NCBI RefSeq assembly: GCF_963678975.1
Contig: NC_089276.1
Span: forward strand, 19,528,726 to 19,592,725
Direction of reading: 5' to 3'
Length of the DNA stretch: 64,000 nt
Origin: Dysidea avara
Lineage: Eukaryota > Porifera > Demospongiae > Dictyoceratida > Dysideidae
Shown here piece by piece: positions 33,686 to 43,889 of this stretch. The position numbers were made by a program, and so were the translations under genes. Below the pieces are notes generated by a model, which was given only the letters and a program-made list of their open reading frames with translations, made no database searches and was not told the DNA's origin. Position 1 is the first letter of the stretch. Every line of letters starts with the position of its first letter.

Positions 33686-33944
33686 TATATGTGACCAGGC
33701 CTGCGATAATAGGGCATGTGGGCACATGATTTTTGCCTACTTTTTCACATTTTCATCACTCATAACATTTTGTACCATTATGCAATGGCATTGCAACTTT
33801 CAGCTCTTAGAAAGCATTTAATTGGCATCATAATACAAATTACAGAATGGAAATATACATTTCCAATACTGAGATATGACCTATAGAGTAATGGGGTGTA
33901 GTTTGTGCCCACATGCCCTGTTTTCGCAGGCCTGGTCACATATA
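33686..33944. mobile_element. TA-flanked miniature element, TGTGACC family, copy 2
   Basis: It begins TATATGTGACCAGGCCTGCG and ends CGCAGGCCTGGTCACATATA. The inner arms (AGGGCATGTGGGCACA) pair with each other but differ from those of copies 1 and 3. Confidence 0.8.
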
Positions 33945-33950
33945 TTATAT

Positions 33951-34490
33951 AGTTATACAACGGCCACGAGTGCTCTGCCTGATATAAACGCATGAGCCTG
34001 AGGGCCGTCAGGCCCGAAGGCAAGTGCGTTTATACAGGCAGAGCACGAGTGCACGTTGTATAACAGTTATGTACCACTCACCTAATAGGTGGGGAGAGTC
34101 TCACAAGACAGCTGTAACACTTATAAAGGCCAGGTTTCTAACATCGATTGTGGGTAACCAAGCCAGACGTTGCGATGACGTTCCCCCTGTAGTACTGCAG
34201 CCACCTGAGATATTGAAAGCTAGTACGCTATGGGTTATAGCACTAACCTACATTCGCTGTTCGATTCTCATCATGTAGTGCTCAGCATGCCAGTGTACCA
34301 TATAGACTAAGCACCAGACTAATCACCATAGTGATTCTCTCGAGCGAAAAAAATCAGCTAAATAGACGGTTTAAGTAAACAAAACCTAACTACTAAACAA
34401 TACTAGTCTAATTCTTACTATTGACACTGGCTAAACTCGAATCTGGTGGCATGACAAAACTGGTTCCCACAATCGAACGTAAAGGTTAGT
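33951..34490 (+). repeat. About 550-bp dispersed repeat with a 5' hairpin, copy 2
   Basis: It closely matches 15046-15600 along its length, including the GTTATACAACG...CGTTGTATAAC hairpin. It starts 7 bp after the end of a TGTGACC miniature element, similar to the arrangement of copy 1. Confidence 0.75.
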
Positions 34491-35266
34491 ATTATTTAGA
34501 ATATATTTGTTTTATTGAGTCATTGTCGAAGTGGACTACAGTTTAATCTGGGCTAAGATGGCACCAGACCAGTAAGGTGTATAAGTACATTTATATATAT
34601 ATATATACGTATGCAGACTAGAGTTGTGGCCACCTGCGTTGGCTTTTTCGATCGCCATTGGCTACTTGTAAACATTATACGTATTGGTGACGTTATGGCC
34701 CACAATCGATCTTTACATGTCAGGCTATAAAAGAATTCGAGTGATCTGTGAAGTGTCTTTCCACCTATTAGGTGAGGTGTCGTAGTGGTCTTCGCCACCG
34801 GCACTTGTGCTATGCTGCACAAAACCACAGCCAGTGCAATATCTGTATATTGCACTGCGGTCGGTGCATTATAACTTATAATGCACTCGTTGTGGTCTAC
34901 AAAACCGCAACCAGTGCATTATAAGTTATAATGCACTCGCTGCAGCAGTGCAATATACAAATTATGGCACTGGCGGTGCCTTTGAACTGCCCACGCAGAG
35001 TGGTACATATATATATATATATATATATCACTTTGACACTTCAAATCACAGCAGCGTTGCATCTAGGTGGGTTTCTGTGGTTTCACCCCCTTTTACAGTT
35101 TGCACAATACTCTTAGAAACAAATTTAGAGGAAGGGATCAAAGCAAGAAAACAAAGGAAATACCCCCACATACAGTGTAACTGATATTGCTCATAATGTA
35201 TGGCTTCTGGCCACCATTACATAACTTGATTAAACAAGTACCTTGATGTCTTCCTGGTAGAAACTA
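34491..35266. other. No gene; TA microsatellites and small palindromes
   Basis: TA runs lie at about 34593-34607 and 35007-35030. Repeated GTGCATTATAA / TTATAATGCAC palindromes lie at 34865-34935. No exon was recognised. Confidence 0.5.
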
Positions 35267-35316
35267 AATAGTATTACCAAGAGTACATAATAATATTATT
35301 ATGTACTCTTGGTATT
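35267..35316. repeat. 50-bp spacerless palindrome
   Basis: AGTATTACCAAGAGTACATA then ATAAT meets ATTATTATGTACTCTTGGTA then TTACT with no spacer. There is a single mismatch in 25 bp. Confidence 0.92.
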
Positions 35317-35471
35317 ACTCTTTACATGATAACCTGATTACTGAAGCTGATGTAGTGTTTAATAAGAGAAAGGATATTCATGAGAACTACGTACTACAAA
35401 CAGGTATAAGGAAAGTTTTAATTTTAAATTTGAGTGCACCACAAAAATAAAAATTAATTAAATAAGTATGC

Positions 35472-35539
35472 TAGTCTGATGTAGCCAACCCGCACGCATA
35501 GCGTGAGCACAACACATGCGGGGTGGCTACACCAGACTA
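35472..35539. repeat. 68-bp hairpin with TAGTCT/AGACTA ends
   Basis: TAGTCTGATGTAGCCAACCC pairs with GGGTGGCTACACCAGACTA at the right. It shares the TAGTCT terminus with the mini-palindrome family but not its interior. Confidence 0.7.
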
Positions 35540-36386
35540 AAGTAAATGCATTGTCCCCACTCAAATTTAAAATTCTTGATTTTTCTTCCATTTATTTGCT
35601 TAATTCATCTTTGGTGAACTTACATACATCACATGTAGCAAAAGAAAAACTATAGTCAGAAAATATAGACAAGATGAAACGCACACCGCACACTAAGTAC
35701 TGGAAAATAAACAAATCTTCATTGTCTGTAATGCATGGTACATAGTAACGGGCAAGAATGCATTAATAATAGTTCTGTGAACCTGCAGAGTTTACTAAAA
35801 CCGGTTATTGGATATTGACCTGTTATTGTCTGATTGTAAATTAGCAGACATTATGGCACTAAACATGCCTGTTGGAAGCCTTAGGGTGGTACCAAAGTGA
35901 CTATCAACATCCTGCCTTACAATAACAGCTATTACAAGCACATATTTCCACATGCTTTGAGGTTATATTATGATGTTAACACTTGTCAGCAGGGGTAATT
36001 TATGGTTTACCAAGTGGGTGGGCAAAACCAGTTAAAGGCTTCTTAGCCAATAATTGACTTGACCTAGACAACACCTGTTAATAACCAGTTTTTCCAAACT
36101 GGTTTACAACACTAATTAATAATGATAATGAAAATATCTCATCACTGCAATTATTTCTTCATATTTCATATTTTCTGCTATTTTAGATTTCATATTACTT
36201 TTCTATTATAATGTAAGGGTACTCCTAGGAATACTGGACATTGTTGAGTGCAAATAATAGTTGTATAGGTAATTTGCATACAGCCCAGCTAATTATTAAA
36301 GGCAGAGAAACTTCATAATAGTATAATTATAGCTTTCTGATTTATGGAATCACTACAAGTAGAGTAATCCATGTACTATTCCAAAG
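35540..36386. other. No recognisable gene
   Basis: Unassigned AT-rich sequence; no exon or element end seen. Confidence 0.35.
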
Positions 36387-37021
36387 GGGTAGTGCTAAAA
36401 GCCGGAACGGAATCAATTGGGGCGTGCGCCTAGTAGAAAATTGTTTGAGACGGATTTTGCATCGTTTCCAACTGCCACACAGTGACTAGAATTGTGCTAG
36501 AGTTCATTTCCTTCTACTTATATGCAAGCTAGAAATCGCGCTAATGAAGTTTCTGTTTAATGCCCGCCACGTAGCATGTTGTGCTCTTACCAATCCATCA
36601 AATTCTGTTTAATCTTGATGTAGAATTGCTTCCTTATCATTCTAAAAGGTAAACTACTGTAGTATTTTCATGTTATAGTCGTGTCCAACTCTTTAGTAAC
36701 AGCGAGGATGGTTTTCTGAAGTCTGCCAGCATGGGCAATAATTTACGAGAGTTAACCACAGTGTATGTTAGTGGTTGTGAATCATATGCTTACAGTGCTT
36801 ACAAAATAACAGTGTAGCAGGTTAAATGATAGTTTTTCAGCGTAGGTAATTGCAAAACACTTTCGTGAAGTGGGCATTAAATAAAAACTTCGAGCGAGCG
36901 AAGTCTAGCATGCCTACAAGTAGAAGAAAACTAACTTCAGCACAATTCTAGTCACTATGCAATGCTAAGAAACGGTGTACAATCTGCAATAACGATTTCG
37001 TTCCGGCTTTTAGCACTACCC
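36387..37021. mobile_element. 635-bp TIR element, GGGTAGTGCTAAAAGCCGG ends, 9-bp TSD
   Basis: It starts GGGTAGTGCTAAAAGCCGGA and ends TCCGGCTTTTAGCACTACCC. It is flanked by ATTCCAAAG on both sides (36378-36386 and 37022-37030). Longer, interrupted pairing continues inward (ACTAGAATTGTGCT near the left end, AGCACAATTCTAGT near the right end). A 9-bp duplication suits Mutator-like elements. No transposase is present. Confidence 0.85.
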
Positions 37022-37668
37022 ATTCCAAAGAATCAGTTAGGTGGATGACACAAAAAATTATGTACCCACACTTATGCCAATAGTATAACTACTACATAAT
37101 GATCAGTCCACACTATGCTTGTAACTATATACTCATTGACTTCACTAGCCTGGCTGTGCCGGACGTCTGGATTCAGGAATGGAATGGAATAGTGGAATGG
37201 TACTTAGGTAATTTCAATTAGTGGTCACCTCTTTTAAAAGACTACCTTCTAACAAAGACCACCTCTTTACAAAGACCATTTAACTTTAATATCTGTTGTT
37301 GTTTTAGAGCCCTATAAGACAGTCTTATTGACGAATTGTGTGCCACATGTTATGTCTCCTAGAAAAGCCAGTGATATCTGATTTATGATACAATACAGTA
37401 ATAGCTATATACACCATACAAAAAAACAGCTTGGCTTTACAAAAAAAATATGTGTCCACGAAACTAAAAGCAACTGGCAACTAAACGAGCTAATATCTAG
37501 AAATGTATGTCAATATATACTGGCAACTAAGTATAATTTACAATAATCGTGGTCCTATATCATTGACTTGTGCAGTCTGACTGTATTAATTCCCTGTAAA
37601 TCTAATTGGCTAGTAAATTGGTACCTTTCTCAATAGTCCGGTGTTGTAGAGGAGAAAAAAGGCAGCTA
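37022..37668. other. No recognisable gene
   Basis: Unassigned AT-rich sequence. Confidence 0.3.
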
Positions 37669-38195
37669 GTTCTAAGTCCTTGAATTAGGTTAGGTAATCC
37701 TAAGGCTGCAGCACATGTTGCTGTCAGACCTTCAGTGCTGGTCACTGTAAAGTAGGGCTGAGCGATACTGCCATTTTAGTATCACGATCGATACTAAAGC
37801 CACTATTCACGATACTGAATAGTTCACGATACTTACAAATAAGTCAATCATAGCTGGTGCTACATAGCATATTGCTCAGCATTCCTGCAGAAGGTCCTTA
37901 TAGGTGATAGCAAACTAGCCACTATCATCATTGTTTACAGTAACAGTTATTGTAACACATGCTTTGAGGTTGTTATGGTGTTTACACTTCTCTGCAGGGG
38001 AAACCAGATGGGTGGACTTAATCATTTACAAGGATTCTTAGCCTAGTACTGCATAACAAATGACAATAATGTACAGGCATGGTATCACGATAGTTAATAA
38101 CAAAATATCGCGATATCGATACTTTCAAAATATCGCGATATATCGCTAAAACGGTAGTATCGCTCAGCCCTACTGTAAAGTGCTAATAATTATAA
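37669..38195 (+). mobile_element. 3' end of a LINE/SINE-like element, split by a hAT insertion
   Basis: GTAATCCTAAGGCTGCAGCA followed by CATGTTGCTGTCAGACC and GTGCTGGTCACTGTAAAG runs to 37752 and resumes after the inserted element with TGCTAATAATTAT. The same 3' end is seen at 10579-10655 and 62890-63002, both on the minus strand. Confidence 0.65.
37753..38172. mobile_element. 420-bp miniature hAT element, TAGGGCTGAGCGATA ends, perfect 8-bp TSD
   Basis: It starts TAGGGCTGAGCGATACTGCC and ends GTATCGCTCAGCCCTA. CTGTAAAG is duplicated exactly at 37745-37752 and 38173-38180. Near the ends are ATCGCGATATCGATA-like repeats. It is noncoding. The intact duplication indicates a fairly recent insertion into an older retroposon. 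Confidence 0.9.
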
Positions 38196-38890
38196 ATTAC
38201 TAGCTAATTAGAGTTACAGAGGAATGCAGCAAGACTGTACGAGTGAATGATGATGGACCAATGTTTTATAAATTATAGCAAGTTATTTGTCAGTATTTCT
38301 TGGCCTCACCCAAATAATAACTCCTTTAGTTGTCAGTTACGAGTGCTATTTACTTTGATTTAATTTCATTGGGTGATATATATGAGGCATTCAGAAGCAT
38401 CACAAGATACAATCCAATCTACGGTACCTATCTTGATAACTCATTCTCATTGGGCGCCATATGCTAAAACATTTATCGCACTGTTAGAAGTATAATGAGT
38501 CATAAATGTAATGGTGAGATCTTTTAGATCAGATTATTGTAATATCAGAATACTACATTTACGTCCATTGGACTCTAATCATCACCTCTTACAAGTTTAG
38601 TCTTGTAAGCAAAGAAGTAAAGTGGAGTACCAACAAAATTAATGCTATTTTTTTCTAACTACTATGAAATCTAGATAGTGCCTCAAAAGTATGTGCTGGA
38701 GTATTTTTATAGCATGTGTCTGCAGGAGTGGCTGTGCTCTACCTTAAATCTTGTACTTAGTTTAGACTATAGCAAGCATCTTTGTATTTCCCATCCTTGC
38801 CATGCCCACACCGGTTTCAATTTTTGAGCTAGTCTTTGTGGCCACATGTGATGAAGGCTCTTATATATATATTCATCTATTTAATAGGCA
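38196..38890. other. No recognisable gene
   Basis: Unassigned AT-rich sequence. Confidence 0.3.
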
Positions 38891-38999
38891 GTGGATACTG
38901 AACCGAAAGTTGGTTCAATAAGTTGTACCGGCTATTGAACCAACAGACAAAAAAGGGTTACTAAAATGAAATGAAAAAAAACAAAACACAAAATTTATC

Positions 39000-39070
39000 T
39001 GGGGCTTGAACCCTGGACAGACAGTGTGCTAGGCCAGTGTGCTAACCACTGTGCTACCGCTGCTTACTGC
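39000..39070 (-). repeat. tRNA-derived (SINE-like) sequence
   Basis: The minus strand reads GCAGCGGTAGCACAGTGG, TTAGCACACTGGCC and, 24 nt on, GGTTCAAGCCCC. These look like A-box and B-box promoter elements of a tRNA or tRNA-derived SINE. A good cloverleaf is not obvious, so I do not call a functional tRNA gene. Confidence 0.55.
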
Positions 39071-39188
39071 TAACCTCCATCTTATAAATGTGATGATTCA
39101 AGAAGTAAGCTGTTTGGTAAGAAGAACGTAACCGAAAGGTGAAGAAGAAACCAAAGCTGAACTCAACCCTAACCCTAACACTACTTTT

Positions 39189-39292
39189 TGTGTCCCCTAA
39201 AGTCGAATGCTCGGGGTCAACGACTAGACACATTCCCTAAAGCCGAATGCTCAGGGCAACTACTAGAGGCGTGCCCTAAAGTCAAATACTGC
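39189..39292 (+). repeat. Tandem repeat of about 40 bp, three units
   Basis: CCCTAAAGTCGAATGCTCGG, CCCTAAAGCCGAATGCTCAG and CCCTAAAGTCAAATACTG are each followed by a CAACNACTAGA-like stretch in the first two units. Confidence 0.75.
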
Positions 39293-39763
39293 ATGAGGGT
39301 ATACCAAACCCTAACATATACAAGTTGCTTGATACTCATGTAGATGGATGACTGTCAGTTATTTTGTGTTATCTGCAAAAAACACTTTTCGGTTTAGTAA
39401 CCACTTAATATATTTAATTTAATATATAATTTAATATATATTTAATTTCCTATTTAATATATAACTTTTCATTACTAATGATGACGGGTTCAATCATCAA
39501 ATCACTGGGACATAGAATATCACCTATACTACATACATATGGATTCATGATACACATGTACACACATACACATACAGAGTATAGTATACTACAGTTATTT
39601 ACATTTGACAATCACCCAAGCTGCAACAACAGCTGAAAAGGTTTACAATGGGGCTACACTAAGTTGGGAGTCTAAGTCAGTGTGTCTAATTACTTATCTC
39701 AATAGCTACTGTATCAGCCCAGAGCTGCTCTGATGTATTCTGTCCACCACTGCAACCACGTCC

Positions 39764-39851
39764 TAGTCTCGCGTGGCCAGACCGCTTTTTTTTTCTTTTT
39801 CATTTGGACCAAATGAAAGAGAAAACAAAGTGGTCTGGCGACGCGAGACTA
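39764..39851. mobile_element. 88-bp TAGTCTCGC mini-palindrome with perfect 9-bp TSD
   Basis: It starts TAGTCTCGCGTGGCCAGACC and ends GTGGTCTGGCGACGCGAGAC plus TA. ACCACGTCC flanks both sides exactly (39755-39763 and 39852-39860). It is one long hairpin with CATTTGG/CCAAATG at its centre. Confidence 0.88.
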
Positions 39852-39860
39852 ACCACGTCC

Positions 39861-40309
39861 TTTATTAGTAAATTAACTTGAAATCTCTGAGCAACACTGC
39901 AACTAGGTTGTAGCTTGCTGAGAATACAAAATCACCATACAGCACATGGATTTTTTGCATGCAGTATCCAGAATGGAAGCGAAACGTTCGTCATAGACGG
40001 ATATGCCAACGCTGTTCTGTTGGGTTTTCCCTAGGGTTTGCCTGTTACCACATTCGCTACATTACACATTACGATAATACAGTATTATATTTTGTATTTT
40101 ATAGTCTACCTGTCTCAGAAAGTACATAGAATGTCATGCACAAATGAAGAAACCTCTTGAAAATCATTTCTTCGGGAGTCATATACAATCACGTGACTCC
40201 TTTCCGCGTCCAATTCCGCATGAACTCCGCAATTGTTTAAAAAAAATTGTTTATGTAGGGAAAAACATGTACAGCATCAGTAAAAGAGAGGCTGTACTAC
40301 ATTATTAGG
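39861..40309. other. No recognisable gene
   Basis: Unassigned sequence preceding LINE fragments; no exon recognised. Confidence 0.3.
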
Positions 40310-40531
40310 TATAAGATGAACAGCAAGAAGTTCTGGTCTTTTATTGAACGGTGCTGCAAAAGATGATACAGGAGTTTCACTAGTCACTAGTATCTGTTGG
40401 AGGTCATACCGTGACAGTGACACAGTCACTAATGATATAAATAAGACCATGGTCTTGAACAACCTACTTGCATCAGTATTTACAAGGGAAAATGTAGCAA
40501 CTATACCAGGTATAGCTAAGTTGTCCTTCAT
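40310..40531 (+). pseudogene. LINE fragment between endonuclease and RT domains
   Basis: Across shifting frames, MNSKKFWSFIER then AAKDDTGVSLVTS and NKTMVLNNLLASVFTREN resemble the linker that precedes the reverse transcriptase in many non-LTR elements (FWSY...LNNxFxSVFT). It is truncated on both sides. Confidence 0.55.
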
Positions 40532-40541
40532 TGATTTACTT

Positions 40542-40760
40542 TGATTTGATTTGATTTATTACTTTTTTAGTATTAAACTTGGTAACACCCTGAGACTGGA
40601 CTCCTCACCCCTTGTACTAATATTGTACATTTGTAATATTCCTTTCTTCACACGATATACTTTTGAATAATAACTTTGATCACCAAAAAAAACACCAAGT
40701 GTACAGCAATGCAAGTCTATAGCTACCATGCATAATCTTACAATAGCTACCATGGTTACA
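40542..40760 (-). mobile_element. Retroposon 3' end with (AAATC)n tail
   Basis: On the minus strand the sequence ends AAAAAGTAATAAATCAAATC plus AAATCAAAG, a pentanucleotide tail typical of some non-LTR elements. The body is short and has no recognisable protein. Confidence 0.45.
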
Positions 40761-41232
40761 ATACAAAAACAAGTTGTTTACCAATTTACAAAGGCATTAA
40801 CACAACCATAAATAAGTTGTTTACCAATTAACAAAGACATTTACACAACCATAAACAAGTTGTTTAAATATATAAGTGCTAGCTAATAACCTAATTACAA
40901 AACTCAACAAAACAAGTAAAGCTTCTGTTTACCACAACATGTAATATTGTAAAATTATTATGATGTTTATCTCTCTCTTTTCACTGGTAGTAGCGATTCT
41001 AGCAAAATATAGCAGCAACAGAATGTAATTGTATAGTGTCAGGAATGGATAGCCAGTTCAACTCTCGACGATGTAGAGACACATGTAAAGATTTATTTAG
41101 CTATGCGGACAGCATGATTTTGCAGTCACTCACTGTAAACAAGCAACTCCAAAGGAGAACCGCACACTGGCAATGCGTCAGTTATTCTCGAAAAGATCAG
41201 CTATTCTGTTAACAAATTCAGGATGGAATATG

Positions 41233-41940
41233 TCAAAGAGTTCCGATAATGCAGATAATACGCAACTCGTTTGCATACATCATTAGCTTGATGGTCCTAA
41301 CATAACTTCTGATTCCTAAACATTTTTGGTGGTTGACTACTTTTATCTGATTGTCATTAACAATAATGGAGGGACATGAGACATTTTGGGATGGTTTAGG
41401 TGTAAACCACATTATACTAGATTTATTGATGTTAAGCTTCAGACGACTAGCAGATATCCAATCAGAAACCATGGGGTAGCTAATTGCTTTTTCATCGAGT
41501 CAATGTCAGAACCAGAGCAGGTAAGTGTGGTGTCATCTGCAAATTATAGTAGTTTACCAAACTTGATAATAGAAGGCATTTTATTAACATAAACAAGAAA
41601 CAACAGTGGTCCCAGAGCACTGCATACCTAAGGGATCCCACCCCTTACAGTTGTCCGAGAAGAAGCACCACCATTATGTTTTATTTGCTGGACACGATTG
41701 GAAAGATAGTTTGTGAACCATGTACGTAAGTTCACTCCCAAGCACACCCAGCTCACTAAGACGATTTAGTAAAATGGTGTGATCCAAAGAATCAAATGCT
41801 TTTTGAAGATCTGAAAAGGCTGTGCATACAATTTTTCCACAATCCAGAGCACTAACAATAGTATCAACAACATAAAGGAGGATTTGTTCGGTAGATTTGC
41901 CTAGACAATATGCACCCTGAAAGGGGCTCAAAAGTTTATT
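41233..41940 (-). pseudogene. LINE reverse transcriptase domain, decayed
   Basis: Minus-strand reading gives SPFQGAYCLGKSTEQILL, AFSDLQKAFDSLDHTILL (motif A, with Asp), GSALGPLLFLVYVNKMPS, FADDTTLTCSGSDID (motif C, preceded by a stop) and WISASRLKLNINKSSI with QKCLGI. The order is correct for a non-LTR (jockey/CR1-like) RT. Stops and frame changes make it a pseudogene. Its 5' part is cut off at 41940 by another LINE tail. Confidence 0.8.
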
Positions 41941-42489
41941 GGATTATTATTATTATTATTATTGATTGTTGTGCAGACCTCAAAAGAGTATGGTGCACAA
42001 AAAAGGGTACAATTGCTACTGTCAATTACAAAAGAAAAACAAACTTATATAATTATACAATATTTACTATACACAAGACCATATATACACATTGATAAAT
42101 TATTAAACAGTTACTAGTCCAGCTAGGCTGCGCTTGAATTGGTCAATCTCTGTTAAATCAATCACGTGTTGGGGTAAGGAATTCCAAATATTGATTGCAG
42201 AGGGGAAAAAAGAAAATTTATAACAGTCAATTCTAGTCATTGGGGTTAAAAATCTCTTATCATGGCCTCTGGTGTGATGTAGGTTAGGATTAGGAAAAAG
42301 GAAATCATCAGCATTAATATCGATTTGGTGAGATATAATTTTAAATAACATTGTAGCCTGATTCAAAGTAACTACTGATTCTAGGCCTGCGTCAAAATAA
42401 TATGCCAGCATAATAAAACTTGAAGCATAATAGCTAGGCTGGAGTGCTATGTCAGCATAATGCTGGCAATTAATAGGTGGATATTTCAA
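41941..42489 (-). pseudogene. LINE 3' end (C-terminal tail and AAT-repeat tail)
   Basis: A 128-codon frame (42489-42103) has TMLFKIISHQIDI-like sequence, TRGHDKRFLTPMTRIDCYKF and FFPSAINIWNSLPQHVIDL, the usual C-terminal block of non-LTR ORF2. About 160 bp of 3' UTR and an (AAT)n tail at 41943-41963 follow. It is 5'-truncated and inserted next to the older RT fragment. Confidence 0.8.
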
Positions 42490-42653
42490 ACTATGGAGTT
42501 TAATTCCATGAAAATAGATTGATACTCCCTAATGGAGCAGTCAGTGGAAACTGCAAACTGAAATTGAACACTCAAATGCATTGTATGATTGATACTCTCT
42601 AATAGAACAGTCACTTTATAGTGTTATGCACCTATCAATGTATTGCCCCTCCA

Positions 42654-42673
42654 CCCCCCCCCCCCCCCCCCCC
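42654..42673. repeat. Poly-C run
   Basis: About 20 consecutive C, near the left end of the TIR element; a likely place for assembly length errors. Confidence 0.9.
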
Positions 42674-42782
42674 TCGGGCGTAAGTGGGGCTTTACAGGGG
42701 GAATTGACACGAAACTGCTGCCCCACTATGGGGCATTTGACGATCGTTCAGTAAGCACCCAAATATTTTTTGTTGTAACTTC

Positions 42783-43144
42783 CAGGGCCGCCCACAGGGG
42801 GGGGGCAACTGAGGCATTTTGCCCCGGGCCCCAGCCTGAAAGGGGCCCCAGGAGGCCCCATGAAGGGCCCCCTGAATACCTGTTTAAAAGATCGATATAC
42901 TCTAATAGAGCAGTCAGATCTAAATACTCTAATAGAGCAGTCACATTATTCTTCAGAGGAGCAGTGTAGCAAGCTTATAGATAAGGAGATATGGTTGGTG
43001 ATGGGTAGTTATTGTCATTGCCAGCAGGTTGTGACCTTTTTTTTTTTTTTTTTTTTTTTTTTTTGGTCTTCACCTTACAACTTGGGTCAAGGGCCCCACT
43101 TTAACTCTTTGCCCTGGGCCTCTTAATTTCTCTGGGCGGCCCTG
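42783..43144. mobile_element. 362-bp miniature hAT element, CAGGGCCGCCC ends, perfect 8-bp TSD
   Basis: It starts CAGGGCCGCCCACAGGGGG and ends CTGGGCGGCCCTG. GTAACTTC is duplicated exactly (42775-42782 and 43145-43152). Inside is a doublet of CTCTAATAGAGCAGTCA (about 42899-42948) and a run of about 28 T (43037-43064). Confidence 0.92.
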
Positions 43145-43496
43145 GTAACTTCCTTCGCTATGTCAAATCCCGAGTAAATCCCGCGTTGCAACTGGGGCCA
43201 ACGGTGGGGATTTGACACGATAGGTTTGCCCTACTATGGGGCATTTGACATTCGGCTGTGTCAAATCCCCACTATATCCCCATATATGCCCGAGGGGGGG
43301 TAGTGGGGCAATACATTGATAGGTGCATAATACTCTAATAGAGCAGATTATTTAAAATTTTATGCTCCAAGATAATTGTAACAAATGCTTAAAAGCATAA
43401 TGCAAGCATAATAGAGACACTGAAAGAGCATAATGGTGAAAATTTTGGGAAATTCCTGAAAGCATTTTGGGCAAAATTTTGAGCATATATATTTGA

Positions 43497-43643
43497 CTTA
43501 GGCCTAACTGATTCAATTGGTTTGCCATAATCTTTCCTAAGATCTGAGCAATGACTGGACATCAATTTGAAGGATTATCTGGAGCTCCACTTTTATGTAC
43601 AGCTGTGACATTACACTGCTTCCATTCCAGTGGAATTCATTTC
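43497..43643 (-). pseudogene. LINE RT fragment
   Basis: The minus strand reads IPLEWKQCNVTAVHKSGAPD then PVIAQILGKIMANQLNQLG, resembling RT motif 1-2 of non-LTR elements (xxWKxxxVxPxxKxG...xRPIS). Both sides are truncated. Confidence 0.55.
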
Positions 43644-43669
43644 CTGATATGGATAACATATCAAGAATG

Positions 43670-43790
43670 CTTTTTTTACAGAACTGTTAAAGAATGGAAT
43701 GAGCTGCCACCATCTAGTTATGACAAACTCCTGGACCAACATTTTATATTATTGGATGTATATCAGCACATTGCTGTCTTTCCAATATAA
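43670..43790 (+). pseudogene. LINE C-terminal fragment
   Basis: The plus strand reads CFFYRTVKEWNELPPSSYDK, the FFPRTxxxWNxLPxxx block near the end of non-LTR ORF2. Confidence 0.55.
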
Positions 43791-43889
43791 TATAATTATA
43801 ATCATAATCTACATAGAGATTGATGTTAATGGTGTGGCCCACTTTACTATCTAACCTAGACTCACAAAAGACTATATACATGCCCAGAT

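Larger units (their letters stand above)
38891..39404. mobile_element. TIR element carrying a tRNA-like segment
   Basis: GTGGATACTGAACCGAAAG at the left is repeated inverted (CTTTTCGGTTTAGTAACCAC, about 39385-39404). Between them lie a tRNA-like sequence (39000-39070, minus) and a 40-bp tandem repeat (39189-39292). The outer limits are approximate. Confidence 0.5.
42624..43330. mobile_element. TIR element, TTATGCACCTATCAATG ends, with nested hAT
   Basis: The left end TTATGCACCTATCAATGTAT plus TGCCCC is repeated inverted at the right (GGGGCAATACATTGATAGG plus TGCATAA). CCCCACTATGGGGCATTTGAC occurs near both ends as internal repeats. A hAT element occupies 42783-43144. Without it the host element would be about 340 bp. 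Confidence 0.82.

Noticed and set aside
39000-39070. Functional tRNA gene
   Set aside because: A and B box-like sequences exist, but I could not fold a convincing cloverleaf and it sits in a repeat.
39166-39179. Telomere-like CCCTAACCCTAAC
   Set aside because: Only about two units, interior to a repeat element; not a telomere or clear interstitial telomeric array.
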